Positions 32,251-40,114 of a DNA stretch of 64,000 nt are shown piece after piece. This DNA is from Actinocorallia populi (GTDB taxonomy: Bacteria; Actinomycetota; Actinomycetes; Streptosporangiales; Streptosporangiaceae), in NCBI RefSeq assembly GCF_002995495.1, contig NZ_PVZV01000001.1, forward strand, positions 1,240,001 to 1,304,000, written 5' to 3'. The notes under the pieces are model-generated. The model saw only the letters and a program-made list of their open reading frames with translations, did no database searches and was not told where the DNA came from. Within the stretch, counting starts at the first letter, position 1. Each line of letters opens with the position of its first letter. The position numbers were made by a program, and so were the translations under genes.

Positions 32251-33492
32251 CGTGTCCGCCTCTTTCCGCGCCAGGGTCGCCCGGCGCAGGCCCGGCACGC
32301 ACACCGCCGCCAGCAGCGCCGCCGCCGCGCAGACCGCCCCGTTGACGACCGCGGCCCCGCCCGGGTTGAACCAGCGGGCCAGCGCCGCGGCCTCGGCGCC
32401 CGCCAGGACGCGTCCGCTGGTGTCCTCGGCGTTGAGCACGCCGTTGATCCTGCCGCGCAGCCCGTCCGGCGTGTGGTGCTGCACCAGGGAGTACTCCAGC
32501 ACCTCGTAGACGACCCCGGCGGCCCCCGTGGCGGCGAGCATCACGAGCGCGACGGGCAGCGCCCCGCTCAGTCCGAACCCGACGGTCGCCAGACCGCCGA
32601 GGAACGCCGCGCCCAGCAGCACGAGACCCGGCCGGCGGGTCGTGCCGAGCCACCCGCTGGTCAGCGAGACGATCATGGCGCCGACCGCCGGGGCCGTGTA
32701 GAGCAGCCCCAGCACCATCTCGTCGCCCCCGAACCGCTTGTCGACGAACTCGGGGAACAACACGGTCGGAACACTGAACACCGCGGTGACCGCCCCGAGC
32801 GCGAGCAGCCCGCCCACGGTCGGGTGCCGCACCGCGAACCGGAAGGCGGAGCCCAGCGAGGTCGTGTCCCCCTCGCCCTCGACCCGCCTGGGCGGCAGCG
32901 ATCCGACCCTGGTCAGCAGCAGCACGGTGAGCGCCGTGGAGACGGCCGTGGCGGTGTACGCCCAGCCCGGTTCCCACAGCGCGATGACGACGCCGCCCAT
33001 GAAGGGCGCGACGACGGAGCCGAGATGGCCGGTGAGCGAGATGAGCGCGCCCGCCGCGGGCAGCTGCCGCGGTTGCACCAGCGTGGGCGTCGCGGCCATG
33101 AGCGCCGTCGTGCTGACCCCGTTGGCCAGCCCGTTCCAGCCGACGCACACGTAGACGGCCCACAGGGAGGGCTCGTCGACGAACGCGTTGGCGGCCAGCC
33201 CCGCGAACCCCAGACCGGCCGCGGTCCGGGACACGATGATCAGCGGCCGCCGGTCCATCCGGTCGGCGACCACCCCGCCGGCCAGCGAACCCAGCAGCAT
33301 CGTCAGGCTCATCACCATCACCGTGACGGCCACCCCGAAGGACGAGCCCGTCAGGTCGTACACCTGGTCGGAGAGCGCGACCGCCGCCATGCCGATGCCC
33401 AGCAGCGACACCGTCCGCGCGATGAAGACGGCCCGGAAGGCCGGGCTCTCCCGCAACGGCGCGGTGTCGAGGACGAGATTACGCAGCCCCAT
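32242..33492 (-). CDS. MFS exporter, EntS-like (siderophore efflux)
   Basis: The 416-aa major facilitator protein has about 12 helices. MFS motif A appears as GGVVADRMDRRPLIIVSR after helix 2, and the EntS-type pattern TPTLVQPRQLPAAGALISL follows helix 4. EntS relatives secrete catecholate or other siderophores. ATG 33492 has a GGAGAAG ribosome site. Its promoter faces the iron box at 33581, shared with the AraC gene. Its stop codon lies inside the left-hand duplicated block. No siderophore synthesis genes are visible in the window. Confidence 0.88.
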   Translation of the reverse strand: MGLRNLVLDTAPLRESPAFRAVFIARTVSLLGIGMAAVALSDQVYDLTGSSFGVAVTVMVMSLTMLLGSLAGGVVADRMDRRPLIIVSRTAAGLGFAGLAANAFVDEPSLWAVYVCVGWNGLANGVSTTALMAATPTLVQPRQLPAAGALISLTGHLGSVVAPFMGGVVIALWEPGWAYTATAVSTALTVLLLTRVGSLPPRRVEGEGDTTSLGSAFRFAVRHPTVGGLLALGAVTAVFSVPTVLFPEFVDKRFGGDEMVLGLLYTAPAVGAMIVSLTSGWLGTTRRPGLVLLGAAFLGGLATVGFGLSGALPVALVMLAATGAAGVVYEVLEYSLVQHHTPDGLRGRINGVLNAEDTSGRVLAGAEAAALARWFNPGGAAVVNGAVCAAAALLAAVCVPGLRRATLARKEADTAP

Positions 33493-33580
33493 ACCCGTTC
33501 TTCTCCAGGAGTGGTTCGATCGCCGTCATGCAGGAACATCCGCGTATCGGGCAGGGAGGGCCTCCGCTGAATCGGAGGTG

Positions 33581-33599
33581 TTGCTTAGGCTAGCCTTGC
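33581..33599. promoter_or_regulatory. Second iron box, divergent exporter/AraC promoter
   Basis: TTGCTTAGGCTAGCCTTGC shares the GGCTAGCC core and TTAGG with the box at 32161. It lies between the exporter start (33492, minus) and the AraC start (33635, plus), so both can be iron-repressed. Confidence 0.82.
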
Positions 33600-33670
33600 C
33601 TTCCCTTGGCGGAATATCGGCAGGAGGTCAACCAGTGTCGCTCAGCGGACATTTCGGTGCTGATCCGGAC
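33581..33670 (+). repeat. Right copy of the iron-box/AraC-start duplication
   Basis: Same block as 32161-32250, in the same orientation, about 1.42 kb apart. This copy is followed by the complete AraC gene. Confidence 0.85.
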
Positions 33671-34432
33671 TGGTGCGAGGGTTACGGCTACGGTCTGGGC
33701 AAACCCGACGGCATCCACGTGCTGAAGTACCGTTCGGCCAGGACGCTGGAGTTCGGGGAGGCGCGGGACGACTTCCTGCACCAGCTCTACTGGTCGCCCG
33801 ACGGCCTGCTCGGCACCCTCGCCGGGACGGACGGCCGGTTCGTCGGGCCGGGAGAGGCGTTCTGGGTGCGCAAGGCGGTGAGCCACGAGGTCAGCGGGGG
33901 GGCGGGCCAGACCACCTACCGCGTCTCGCTGCGCGAGATCCCCCGGGCGCTGCGCGACGTGCGGGTCGCGGCGGTCTCCGTGAGCGCCGAGGCCGCCCGG
34001 CTCATCCAGTTCATCGCCTCCCCGGGAGTGGCCGAGGCCGAGGCGCTGGAGGCCCGCGTCCGCATCATGGAGGGCCTGGGCGCGACGACCCGCGAGTTCG
34101 CCGGCCACCACGCGGACGGCCGCGGTCTGGCGATGGTCGTGGCCCGTTCCCTCACCCGTGAGCCCGCCGACCCCACCCGGCTGGAGGAATGGGCCGTCCG
34201 GCTGTGCACCAGCGTGAAGACCCTGCAAAGGGACTTCGAGTGCGAGTTCGGCATGTCGTACACGCAGTGGCGTACACGGCTGCGCCTGCAGGTGGCCCGG
34301 GTGCTCCTCAAGGGGTCGCAGCCGGTCACCCAGGTCGCCCACCAGGTGGGTTACGCGAGCCCGTCCGCGTTCATCCAGGCCTTCTCGAAGGAGTACGGCC
34401 ACACGCCGGGCGCCTACGTGCGCCTGCGGTAG
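33635..34432 (+). CDS. AraC-family transcriptional regulator
   Basis: In this 265-aa protein an N-terminal sensing domain (1-150) precedes the double-HTH AraC domain (about 165-265): AVRLCTSVKTLQRDFECEFGMSYTQWRTRLRLQVA and VTQVAHQVGYASPSAFIQAFSKEYGHTPGAYVR. AraC proteins next to siderophore genes usually bind the iron-loaded siderophore and activate uptake. GTG 33635 was chosen because AGGAGGT lies 6 nt ahead; the frame is open further upstream, but only through the iron-box promoter. Confidence 0.9.
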   Translation: MSLSGHFGADPDWCEGYGYGLGKPDGIHVLKYRSARTLEFGEARDDFLHQLYWSPDGLLGTLAGTDGRFVGPGEAFWVRKAVSHEVSGGAGQTTYRVSLREIPRALRDVRVAAVSVSAEAARLIQFIASPGVAEAEALEARVRIMEGLGATTREFAGHHADGRGLAMVVARSLTREPADPTRLEEWAVRLCTSVKTLQRDFECEFGMSYTQWRTRLRLQVARVLLKGSQPVTQVAHQVGYASPSAFIQAFSKEYGHTPGAYVRLR

Positions 34433-34438
34433 CGGCGG

Positions 34439-34482
34439 CCCGCCCGCTGATCGCGCTCAGCGCGCGTTCGGCCGCGGGCGGG
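34439..34482. terminator. Possible bidirectional terminator
   Basis: CCCGCCCGC (34439-34447) and GCGGGCGGG (34474-34482) can pair across a 26-nt internal region between the convergent AraC and SnoaL-like genes. The long loop makes it less certain. Confidence 0.45.
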
Positions 34483-34503
34483 GCGCCGCCGGGCGCACGT
34501 CCC

Positions 34504-34944
34504 TCAGCGGAGGGTGGCCATCGCCCGCTCCGGCTCCCAGTGGGCGCGCAGCGAGGTGATGAGGCCGTCCTCGTCGACGGTGTAGACGATCACGCAGTCG
34601 ACGGTCATGGTCGCGCCCTGGCCCAGCGTCATGGTGAGGGTGGCGATGTTGGCGCAGCAGGGGCCGTTGGCGAACGAGTCCTTGACGTGGAAGCGGATGC
34701 CCTGCACGGGGCCGACGAAGTCGTCCCAGAACTTCCCGATGCCCTCGTGGCCCCGGTGGCCCTCGCCTTCGGGGTCGAGCATGGAGGGCCCCACGGGGTC
34801 CTCCACCAGCGCGTCGGCGGCGAAGGCGGCGAGCCACTCGTCGCGCTTTCCGGCGGAGGCCGCGGTCATGGAGCGTCGAGCCGCGCGGCGGGCGGGATGC
34901 TCGCCGTCCGGCGCTTCCCACAGGACGTCTGAGGAGGAGGTCAC
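34504..34944 (-). CDS. SnoaL-like/NTF2-fold protein
   Basis: The 146-aa product has an NTF2-type fold: RRSMTAASAGKRDEWLAAFAADALVEDPVGPS, GKFWDDFVGPVQGIRFHV, DCVIVYTVDEDGLITSLRAHWE. Homologous proteins in steroid pathways include ketosteroid isomerase-like enzymes and hydratases. GTG 34944 was chosen; an in-frame TTG lies 6 nt earlier. A KstR-like half-perfect box sits 10-23 bp upstream. Confidence 0.82.
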   Translation of the reverse strand: MTSSSDVLWEAPDGEHPARRAARRSMTAASAGKRDEWLAAFAADALVEDPVGPSMLDPEGEGHRGHEGIGKFWDDFVGPVQGIRFHVKDSFANGPCCANIATLTMTLGQGATMTVDCVIVYTVDEDGLITSLRAHWEPERAMATLR

Positions 34945-34953
34945 ACCCAAAAC

Positions 34954-34967
34954 TGTAACGTGTTCTC
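34954..34967. promoter_or_regulatory. KstR-like box (13 of 14 fit)
   Basis: TGTAACGTGTTCTC fits the KstR consensus TnnAACnnGTTnnA except the last base. It overlaps the promoter of the SnoaL-like gene. Confidence 0.5.
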
Positions 34968-34993
34968 GTTTTGGGTCAAGGGGTCGTGCCCGT

Positions 34994-35039
34994 CCCGCGG
35001 TCCCGGGACGGGGCGCACGCCCCGTCCCGGGACCGCGGG
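34994..35039 (-). terminator. Long perfect hairpin terminator
   Basis: Perfect 21-bp arms (34994-35014 and 35019-35039) with a 4-nt loop begin 15 bp beyond the stop of the F420-type oxidoreductase gene. Arms themselves contain the palindrome TCCCGGGA. Confidence 0.9.
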
Positions 35040-35053
35040 CGGAACGGGTCCGC

Positions 35054-35932
35054 TCAGCGGTCGACCTTGGCGATCACCGATTCGGCGAACCGCTCCAGCT
35101 TCTCGATCTTCTTGGCGAGCGGCTCGGTGTCCGGGCCCTTGACGTAGGGCATGCGGAAGCCGACGATCACGTCGGTGACGCCCTTGTCCTCCAGGCGCTT
35201 GACGCCGTCGGGGGTGTAGGCGTCCATGGAGATGACGTGCAGCTCGAAGGGGCGGTCGGCGGTGCCCTCCTCGGCGCGCAGGGCCGCGATCCGGTCCAGC
35301 AGGCGGTCGAGCTCCTCCGCGTCGCCGCCGCCGTGCATCCAGCCGTCGCCCAGCCGGACGGCGCGGCGCAGGGCGCGCTCGCTGTGGCCGCCGACGAGGA
35401 TCGGGATCGGCTCGGAGGGGGTGGGGGACATCTTGATCGCGGGGAAGTCGAAGAACTCGCCGTGGTACTCGAAGTAACCGCCCGCAGTGAGTCCGCGGAC
35501 CACTTCGATGCACTCGTCCATCCGCTTCCCGCGCCGCTCCCACGGCACGCCCATCACCTGGAAGTCCTCCGGCCACGGGCTCAGCCCGACGCCCAGGGCC
35601 AGCCGGTTGCCGGTCAGCCGGGCGATCGAGCTCGCCTGCTTGGCCACCAGCACCGGCGGGCGCACCGGAAGCTTCAGTACGAACGGGGTGAACCGGATCG
35701 TCGACGTCACCGCGCCCATGGCGGCGACGAGGGTGAACGTCTCGATGAACTCCTTGTCCTCGAGGAACTCGCGGGAGCCGTCCGCGGTGTAGGGGTAGCG
35801 GGCGTCGGACTCCCGGGGGTACACCAGCGAGTCCGCGACGCTGACGCTGGAGTAGCCCGCCGCCTCGGCGGCTCGGGCCAGCGGGAGGTGGTAGGAGGGG
35901 TCGGTCATGGCCTCGGCATAGGTGAACCGCAT
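35054..35932 (-). CDS. LLM-class F420-dependent oxidoreductase
   Basis: The 292-aa luciferase-like TIM barrel starts [39 protein letters not shown]. Further marks are [35 protein letters not shown] and [24 protein letters not shown], all typical of the F420-dependent branch. It reduces or oxidises an unknown substrate with coenzyme F420. TACTAT lies about 11 nt before ATG 35932, so transcription starts almost at the ATG. A perfect KstR-like box covers the promoter. Confidence 0.9.
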   Translation of the reverse strand: MRFTYAEAMTDPSYHLPLARAAEAAGYSSVSVADSLVYPRESDARYPYTADGSREFLEDKEFIETFTLVAAMGAVTSTIRFTPFVLKLPVRPPVLVAKQASSIARLTGNRLALGVGLSPWPEDFQVMGVPWERRGKRMDECIEVVRGLTAGGYFEYHGEFFDFPAIKMSPTPSEPIPILVGGHSERALRRAVRLGDGWMHGGGDAEELDRLLDRIAALRAEEGTADRPFELHVISMDAYTPDGVKRLEDKGVTDVIVGFRMPYVKGPDTEPLAKKIEKLERFAESVIAKVDR

Positions 35933-35947
35933 GACGCCGGAGCATAG

Positions 35948-35961
35948 TAGAACCTGTTCCA
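35948..35961. promoter_or_regulatory. KstR-like operator (perfect consensus fit)
   Basis: TAGAACCTGTTCCA fits TnnAACnnGTTnnA at every fixed position. It sits just upstream of the -10 element of the F420-type gene, where a repressor would block transcription. Confidence 0.6.
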
Positions 35962-35980
35962 ACCGTGGGGGACGTCCCGC

Positions 35981-37207
35981 TCAGCGGTCCGCCAGCGGCA
36001 GGCGCAACACGAACCGGGCTCCGCCGGAGGGGTTCTCGGCCGCGTACAGGCGGCCGCCGTGGGCCTCGGCGATCTCGCGGGCGATGGCCAGGCCGAGACC
36101 GGTGCCGCCGGGGTCCTTGCGGCGGGCCTCCTCCGAGCGGTGGAAGCGTTCGAAGATCCGCTCGCGCTCCTCCGGCGGGATGCCGCTGCCGTCGTCGAGG
36201 ACCTCCAGCACCGCCTCGCCGCCCCGTGCCTCGACGATGATCCGGATCCGGCGGGCGGCGTGCCGGTCGGCGTTGGTCAGCAGGTTGGCCAGGAGGCGGG
36301 ACAGCCGGATGCGCGAGGCGCGCACGACCACCCCGCGGTCGGGGCAGGTGAGGACCCGGTGCTTGAAGGCGTGGCGTCTGAGCTCCTCCTCGACCTGGAC
36401 GCCCAGGTCGACCGGTTCGCAGGGGGCGTCCTTGTGGGCGTCGAGGCGGGCGAGCTCCAGCAGGTCGGAGACCAGGTCGTTGAGCCGCTGGGCGTCCCGC
36501 AGCACCGAGTGGAGGACCTCCCGGACGTCGACCTCCGGGTCGGAGAGCGCCTCCTCCAGCCGCAGTTGCAGGCCGGTGAGGGGGTTGCGCAGGTCGTGGG
36601 AGACGTCGGAGACGAACCGGCGCTGGCGTTCCACCGCCTCCTGCAGGGACGCGGCGATCTTGCGCTGCTGCTCGTGCGCCTGCTGGAGCCGCTCGTTGAA
36701 CTCCTGGAGCTCCTGGGAACGGGCGTAGATGTGGCTCTCCATCGCCTCCAGTTCCGCGCGCGTACCGGTTTCGACCACCCCGCGGGCCCGGCGCAACCGC
36801 TGCAGGAAGCCGGTGACCTCCTCGACCTGGTGGATGACGAGCTCCACCTTCCCGTCCGGGCCGAAGACCGGCGCGGCGACCTCGCTCCAGTAGCGCTCCT
36901 CGAACTCCCCGGGCCTTCCAGGACGTTCGAGGTTGTACTTCAGCAGCGCCACGACGTCCCGTTCACCCGTCTTCAGAACCCGTTCGACAGAGCTGCGCAG
37001 GACGTGTGCGCCCTGGGAATCCGGGTCGGAGGGGTCGTCGGGGAAGAGGTCGAAGAGGGGCTTTCCGATCGTCTCCTCGGGCGGCCTTCCCGATGTCCTG
37101 CAGTAGGCGTCGTTGGCCGCCACGATGACGAAGTCGCCGTCGAGCAGCGCGGTCGGGGAGGGGCCGGCCCGGAACACGGCCGCATAGTCGATCTCGGAAT
37201 CTTCCAT
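35981..37207 (-). CDS. Soluble PAS-domain sensor histidine kinase
   Basis: This 408-aa kinase has no membrane segment. A PAS domain (1-125, [49 protein letters not shown]) is followed by a coiled coil (130-190, [18 protein letters not shown]). A HisKA domain has the phospho-acceptor in [10 protein letters not shown] near residue 204, and a HATPase domain shows [21 protein letters not shown] and [12 protein letters not shown]. It should sense a cytosolic cue. No response regulator is adjacent, so the partner is encoded elsewhere. Confidence 0.92.
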   Translation of the reverse strand: MEDSEIDYAAVFRAGPSPTALLDGDFVIVAANDAYCRTSGRPPEETIGKPLFDLFPDDPSDPDSQGAHVLRSSVERVLKTGERDVVALLKYNLERPGRPGEFEERYWSEVAAPVFGPDGKVELVIHQVEEVTGFLQRLRRARGVVETGTRAELEAMESHIYARSQELQEFNERLQQAHEQQRKIAASLQEAVERQRRFVSDVSHDLRNPLTGLQLRLEEALSDPEVDVREVLHSVLRDAQRLNDLVSDLLELARLDAHKDAPCEPVDLGVQVEEELRRHAFKHRVLTCPDRGVVVRASRIRLSRLLANLLTNADRHAARRIRIIVEARGGEAVLEVLDDGSGIPPEERERIFERFHRSEEARRKDPGGTGLGLAIAREIAEAHGGRLYAAENPSGGARFVLRLPLADR

Positions 37208-37530
37208 TCAAGGCACCATTCGCAGAGCTTCAACGGAATGAAAAACAGGATCACTGCGGACGCCTATTCCGAATTTTCCGCCCCGACCGGTTTCTTTGCC
37301 CGGGCATTGCCGATTGTTTCGTCTCAACGGCCATGCGGGGGAGGGTCATGGAAAGGAGAACTATCTACCGATAGCCCGGTCAGCCGACGGCTTTACCGGC
37401 GCCTTGCGTCCCGCCGGGGCGCCGGCCGTCCCGGAGGCCGCGCGCGCCGTCCCGGCCCGTGACGCACCCGGGGGCGTGTCACGGTGCTCCGACATTTTCG
37501 GTTTCCCCCTAGGGCTGCCCGCTCCGCTGC
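37208..37530. other. 323-bp intergenic region without a convincing gene
   Basis: It lies between the divergent kinase gene (minus) and the PH-domain gene (plus) and should hold both promoters. The first 120 bp are AT-richer than the surroundings. A near-palindrome, GTGAC (37459-37463) with GTCAC (37478-37482), may be an operator. No gene remnant seen. Confidence 0.4.
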
Positions 37531-37938
37531 GTGGATAATCCCGGGGTGTTCAAGACCCTCTTCGCCCGGGCGGGCACCCTCTTCTGGTATGCCTCTCTGG
37601 GGCTCCTGCTCTTGGCCCTCTGGCTCCTGCTCAAGGACGCCTCGCTGGCGCCGGAGGCCATCGCCCTGGCCGCGGGCGGGGTCCTGGCGATGGGGGTGTC
37701 CCTTCCCTGCCGCGAGACGCGCGTCGAGATCTCCGAGCACGGCATCGCCGGGCACGGCCTCCTGCGCGTCCCAGCGATCGGCTGGAGCGAGGTCAGCAGG
37801 ATCAGCGCCACCCGCAGCCGGGGCCTGAACTACATCCTCGTCGGCTCCTACGCGGCCCCGGACGACTTCCGCCTCGGCCCGCTCACCCGCTCCGACGTCG
37901 AGCGGATCACCGACATCTGGGAGACCCGTCCCGACTGA
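37531..37938 (+). CDS. Two-helix membrane protein with bacterial PH-like domain
   Basis: The 135-aa protein has two hydrophobic helices (about 15-55, LFWYASLGLLLLALWLLL and AIALAAGGVLAMGVSL) followed by a small beta domain (CRETRVEISEHGIAGHGLLRVPAIGWSEVSRI). That arrangement is typical of bPH_6-type membrane PH proteins. Function unknown. GTG 37531 or GTG 37546 could be the start. A shared terminator hairpin follows. Confidence 0.72.
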   Translation: MDNPGVFKTLFARAGTLFWYASLGLLLLALWLLLKDASLAPEAIALAAGGVLAMGVSLPCRETRVEISEHGIAGHGLLRVPAIGWSEVSRISATRSRGLNYILVGSYAAPDDFRLGPLTRSDVERITDIWETRPD

Positions 37939-37941
37939 CGC

Positions 37942-37977
37942 CCAGGGCGGCGCGCTCCGCGGGGCGCACCGCCCTGG
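37942..37977. terminator. Bidirectional terminator
   Basis: CCAGGGCGG (37942-37950) pairs with CCGCCCTGG (37969-37977) and the stem extends inward with one wobble. It lies between the convergent PH-like and beta-helix genes. Confidence 0.75.
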
Positions 37978-37989
37978 CTCCGGCGGGGC

Positions 37990-38973
37990 TCACCCGAAGG
38001 GGAGTCCGGGGTTGGTCGGCGCGGTGCCGCCGATGACGGTGTTGTCGGAGGCGACCTCGGTCGCGCAGTCCGCCGAGTGGTCGGGCGCGTTGACGCCGTA
38101 GGCGGTGCCGTTGACGCCGGGGGCGCCGGTCAGGTTGATGAGGTTGGCCTTGAACACGTTGCCGCAACCCCAGCCCTTGACGACGGAGTGCACCTGGAAG
38201 CCGTCGGCGAGCGCGTGGATCCCGTCGTTGTTGAAGACGACGTAGTCGTTGCCCTTGACGTCGATCCAGGAGTCGGCGGAGTCCTTTCCGCTCATCCCGG
38301 TGCCGTCGAAGGTGTTGCCGTTGACGGTCCCCCCGCGGGTGTGCTCCTTGGCGTCGATGCCCTCCGCGCGCACGTTCGGGCCGATCCTGTTGTGCAGGAC
38401 GCGGTTGCGGTGGCTGCGGTCGTTCTTCATGTCGCCCTGGGGGCTTCCGATGGCGACGCCCTCGCCGAACTCCGGCTTGTAGAGCCCGGTGTCGTGGATC
38501 CAGGAGCCGCGCAGGACGTTGCCGGAGCTGTGGGCGCGAAAGCGCACGCCCTCCATCCCGCTGCGCCGCACGGTGAGCCGGTCGAGCAGGACGTTGCGGG
38601 AGCGGTCCAGCATGACGCCCTTCTGCCCGCCCTGGACGGTCAGGCCCTGGACGAGGACCCATCGGACACCGTTCAGGCGCAGCGTGACGCCCTTGAGGAT
38701 CGACGGCCCGGACAGCACCGCGCCCTTACTCGCGATGATCTTGATCGGCCGCTTCTTCGTCCCGGAGCGGGTGAGGGAGAAGGAGCCGCGGTAGACGCCC
38801 TTGGCCAGCCGGATCGTCGTCCCCGGCTTGGCCTTCTTGAGGGCTTTGGTCAGTTGTGCGGCGTTCTTGACCTTGACCGCGGCGTGGGCGGCGGTCCCGG
38901 ACGCGGTGACGCCCGCCACCGCCAGGCCCAGGGCGGCGACGGTGGCGGCGGCCCTGGAGAGCGAAATCGACAT
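37990..38973 (-). CDS. Secreted right-handed beta-helix protein
   Basis: The 327-aa precursor has a signal peptide (MSISLSRAAATVAALGLAVAGVTASG, cleavage near AHA-A). Next come LTKALKKAKPGTTIRLAKGVYRG, the classic entry to pectate-lyase-like or NosD-like beta-helices, and repeated rungs (NVLLDRLTVRRSGMEGVRF, NVLRGSWIHDTG, NRVLHNRIG, GGTVNGNTFDG). Two Cys near the end may be bridged. It probably binds or cleaves a polysaccharide outside the cell. ATG 38973 begins the signal; the frame upstream has no such features. Confidence 0.83.
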   Translation of the reverse strand: MSISLSRAAATVAALGLAVAGVTASGTAAHAAVKVKNAAQLTKALKKAKPGTTIRLAKGVYRGSFSLTRSGTKKRPIKIIASKGAVLSGPSILKGVTLRLNGVRWVLVQGLTVQGGQKGVMLDRSRNVLLDRLTVRRSGMEGVRFRAHSSGNVLRGSWIHDTGLYKPEFGEGVAIGSPQGDMKNDRSHRNRVLHNRIGPNVRAEGIDAKEHTRGGTVNGNTFDGTGMSGKDSADSWIDVKGNDYVVFNNDGIHALADGFQVHSVVKGWGCGNVFKANLINLTGAPGVNGTAYGVNAPDHSADCATEVASDNTVIGGTAPTNPGLPFG

Positions 38974-39100
38974 AAGGAAGATCGTCCCAGAGCGCACAGT
39001 GGCGATCGGCACGTTTCCGGCGGTCCGCCCGTTGGGATGGAGGTTGCTACCGGGGGTATCGGTTCGGTTGTGGTCCGGGGGCGGAAGGTGAGGAGAGCGG

Positions 39101-40114
39101 ATGGAGATATCGACACTCGGATGGGGCTTGACCCTCGGATTCATCGCGGCCCTGTTCGTGCTGGACCTGGGGATGGGCGTGCTCCGGCCGCACCATGTGG
39201 GGTTCAAGGAGGCGGCGGCCTGGTCGACGTTCTACATCCTGATAGCCCTGGGATTCGGTGTCGTGCTGGCCACCCAGGTCGGGTGGGACTACGGCGGGCA
39301 GTACTTCGCCGGTTACATCGTCGAGAAGAGCCTGTCGGTCGACAACCTCTTCGTCTTCGTGATCATCATGTCGACGTTCGCGGTGCCCGACCGCTACCAG
39401 CAGGAGGTCCTGACGTTCGGGATCCTGCTGGCGCTGGTGCTGCGCGCCATCCTCATCGCGCTGGGCGCCACGCTGCTGGCGCTGTTCTCCTTCATGTTCC
39501 TGCTGTTCGGGCTGCTGCTGCTCTGGACGGCCGTGCAGCTCTTCCGGCACCGCAACGAGGACCCGCACGTGGACGACAACCTGCTGGTGCGCGCCGCCCG
39601 CAGGTTCCTGCCCGTCACCGACGAGTACGTGGACGGGCACCTGGTCACCAGGGTCGACGGCCGGCGGGTGGTGACGCCGCTGTTCATCGTCCTGATCGCC
39701 ATCGGCGGCACGGACATCCTGTTCGCGCTCGACTCCATCCCCGCGGTGTTCGGCGTGACGCAGGAGGCCTACATCGTCTTCGTGGCCAACGCGTTCGCGC
39801 TGCTCGGCCTGCGGGCGCTGTTCTTCCTCGTGACCGGCCTGCTGGACCGGCTGGTGTACCTGTCGACGGGCCTGTCGCTGATCCTGGCCTTCATCGGGGT
39901 GAAGCTGATCATGCACTGGGCGCACGACCTCAGCGACGCGGTGCCGGTCATCACGACGCCGTTCTCGCTGGCCGTCATCGGCGTCATCCTGGTCGTCACG
40001 ACGGTGGCGAGCCTCGTCAAGGTCCGCCGCGACCCGACCGCCAAGGCGCACGCCGGCACCGTCGTGGTGCGCCGGGCTCCGGGACGGTCGGCTCAGGGGC
40101 AGGAGGAGGAGTGA
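39101..40114 (+). CDS. TerC-family integral membrane protein (Alx/TerC-like)
   Basis: The 337-aa protein has about nine helices and the conserved acidic pairs EKSLSVDNLFVFVIIM and GGTDILFALDSIPAVFGVT that line the ion path in TerC/Alx manganese exporters. AGGAGAG lies just ahead of ATG 39101. A stress-sigma-like promoter fits upstream: GGAT (39035-39038), 15 bp, GGGTAT (39054-39059). Its 3' end overlaps the convergent GH65 gene by 22 bp. Likely Mn export or metal/pH stress protection. Confidence 0.9.
   Translation: MEISTLGWGLTLGFIAALFVLDLGMGVLRPHHVGFKEAAAWSTFYILIALGFGVVLATQVGWDYGGQYFAGYIVEKSLSVDNLFVFVIIMSTFAVPDRYQQEVLTFGILLALVLRAILIALGATLLALFSFMFLLFGLLLLWTAVQLFRHRNEDPHVDDNLLVRAARRFLPVTDEYVDGHLVTRVDGRRVVTPLFIVLIAIGGTDILFALDSIPAVFGVTQEAYIVFVANAFALLGLRALFFLVTGLLDRLVYLSTGLSLILAFIGVKLIMHWAHDLSDAVPVITTPFSLAVIGVILVVTTVASLVKVRRDPTAKAHAGTVVVRRAPGRSAQGQEEE

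Noticed and set aside
34994-35039. Long inverted repeat considered as an insertion-sequence end or attachment site
   Set aside because: Position right after a stop codon, 4-nt loop and no transposase or target duplication make it a terminator.
37296-37538. Short plus-strand frame in the intergenic region before the PH-like gene
   Set aside because: No family resemblance; Ala/Pro/Arg-rich composition; overlaps the probable promoter of the next gene.
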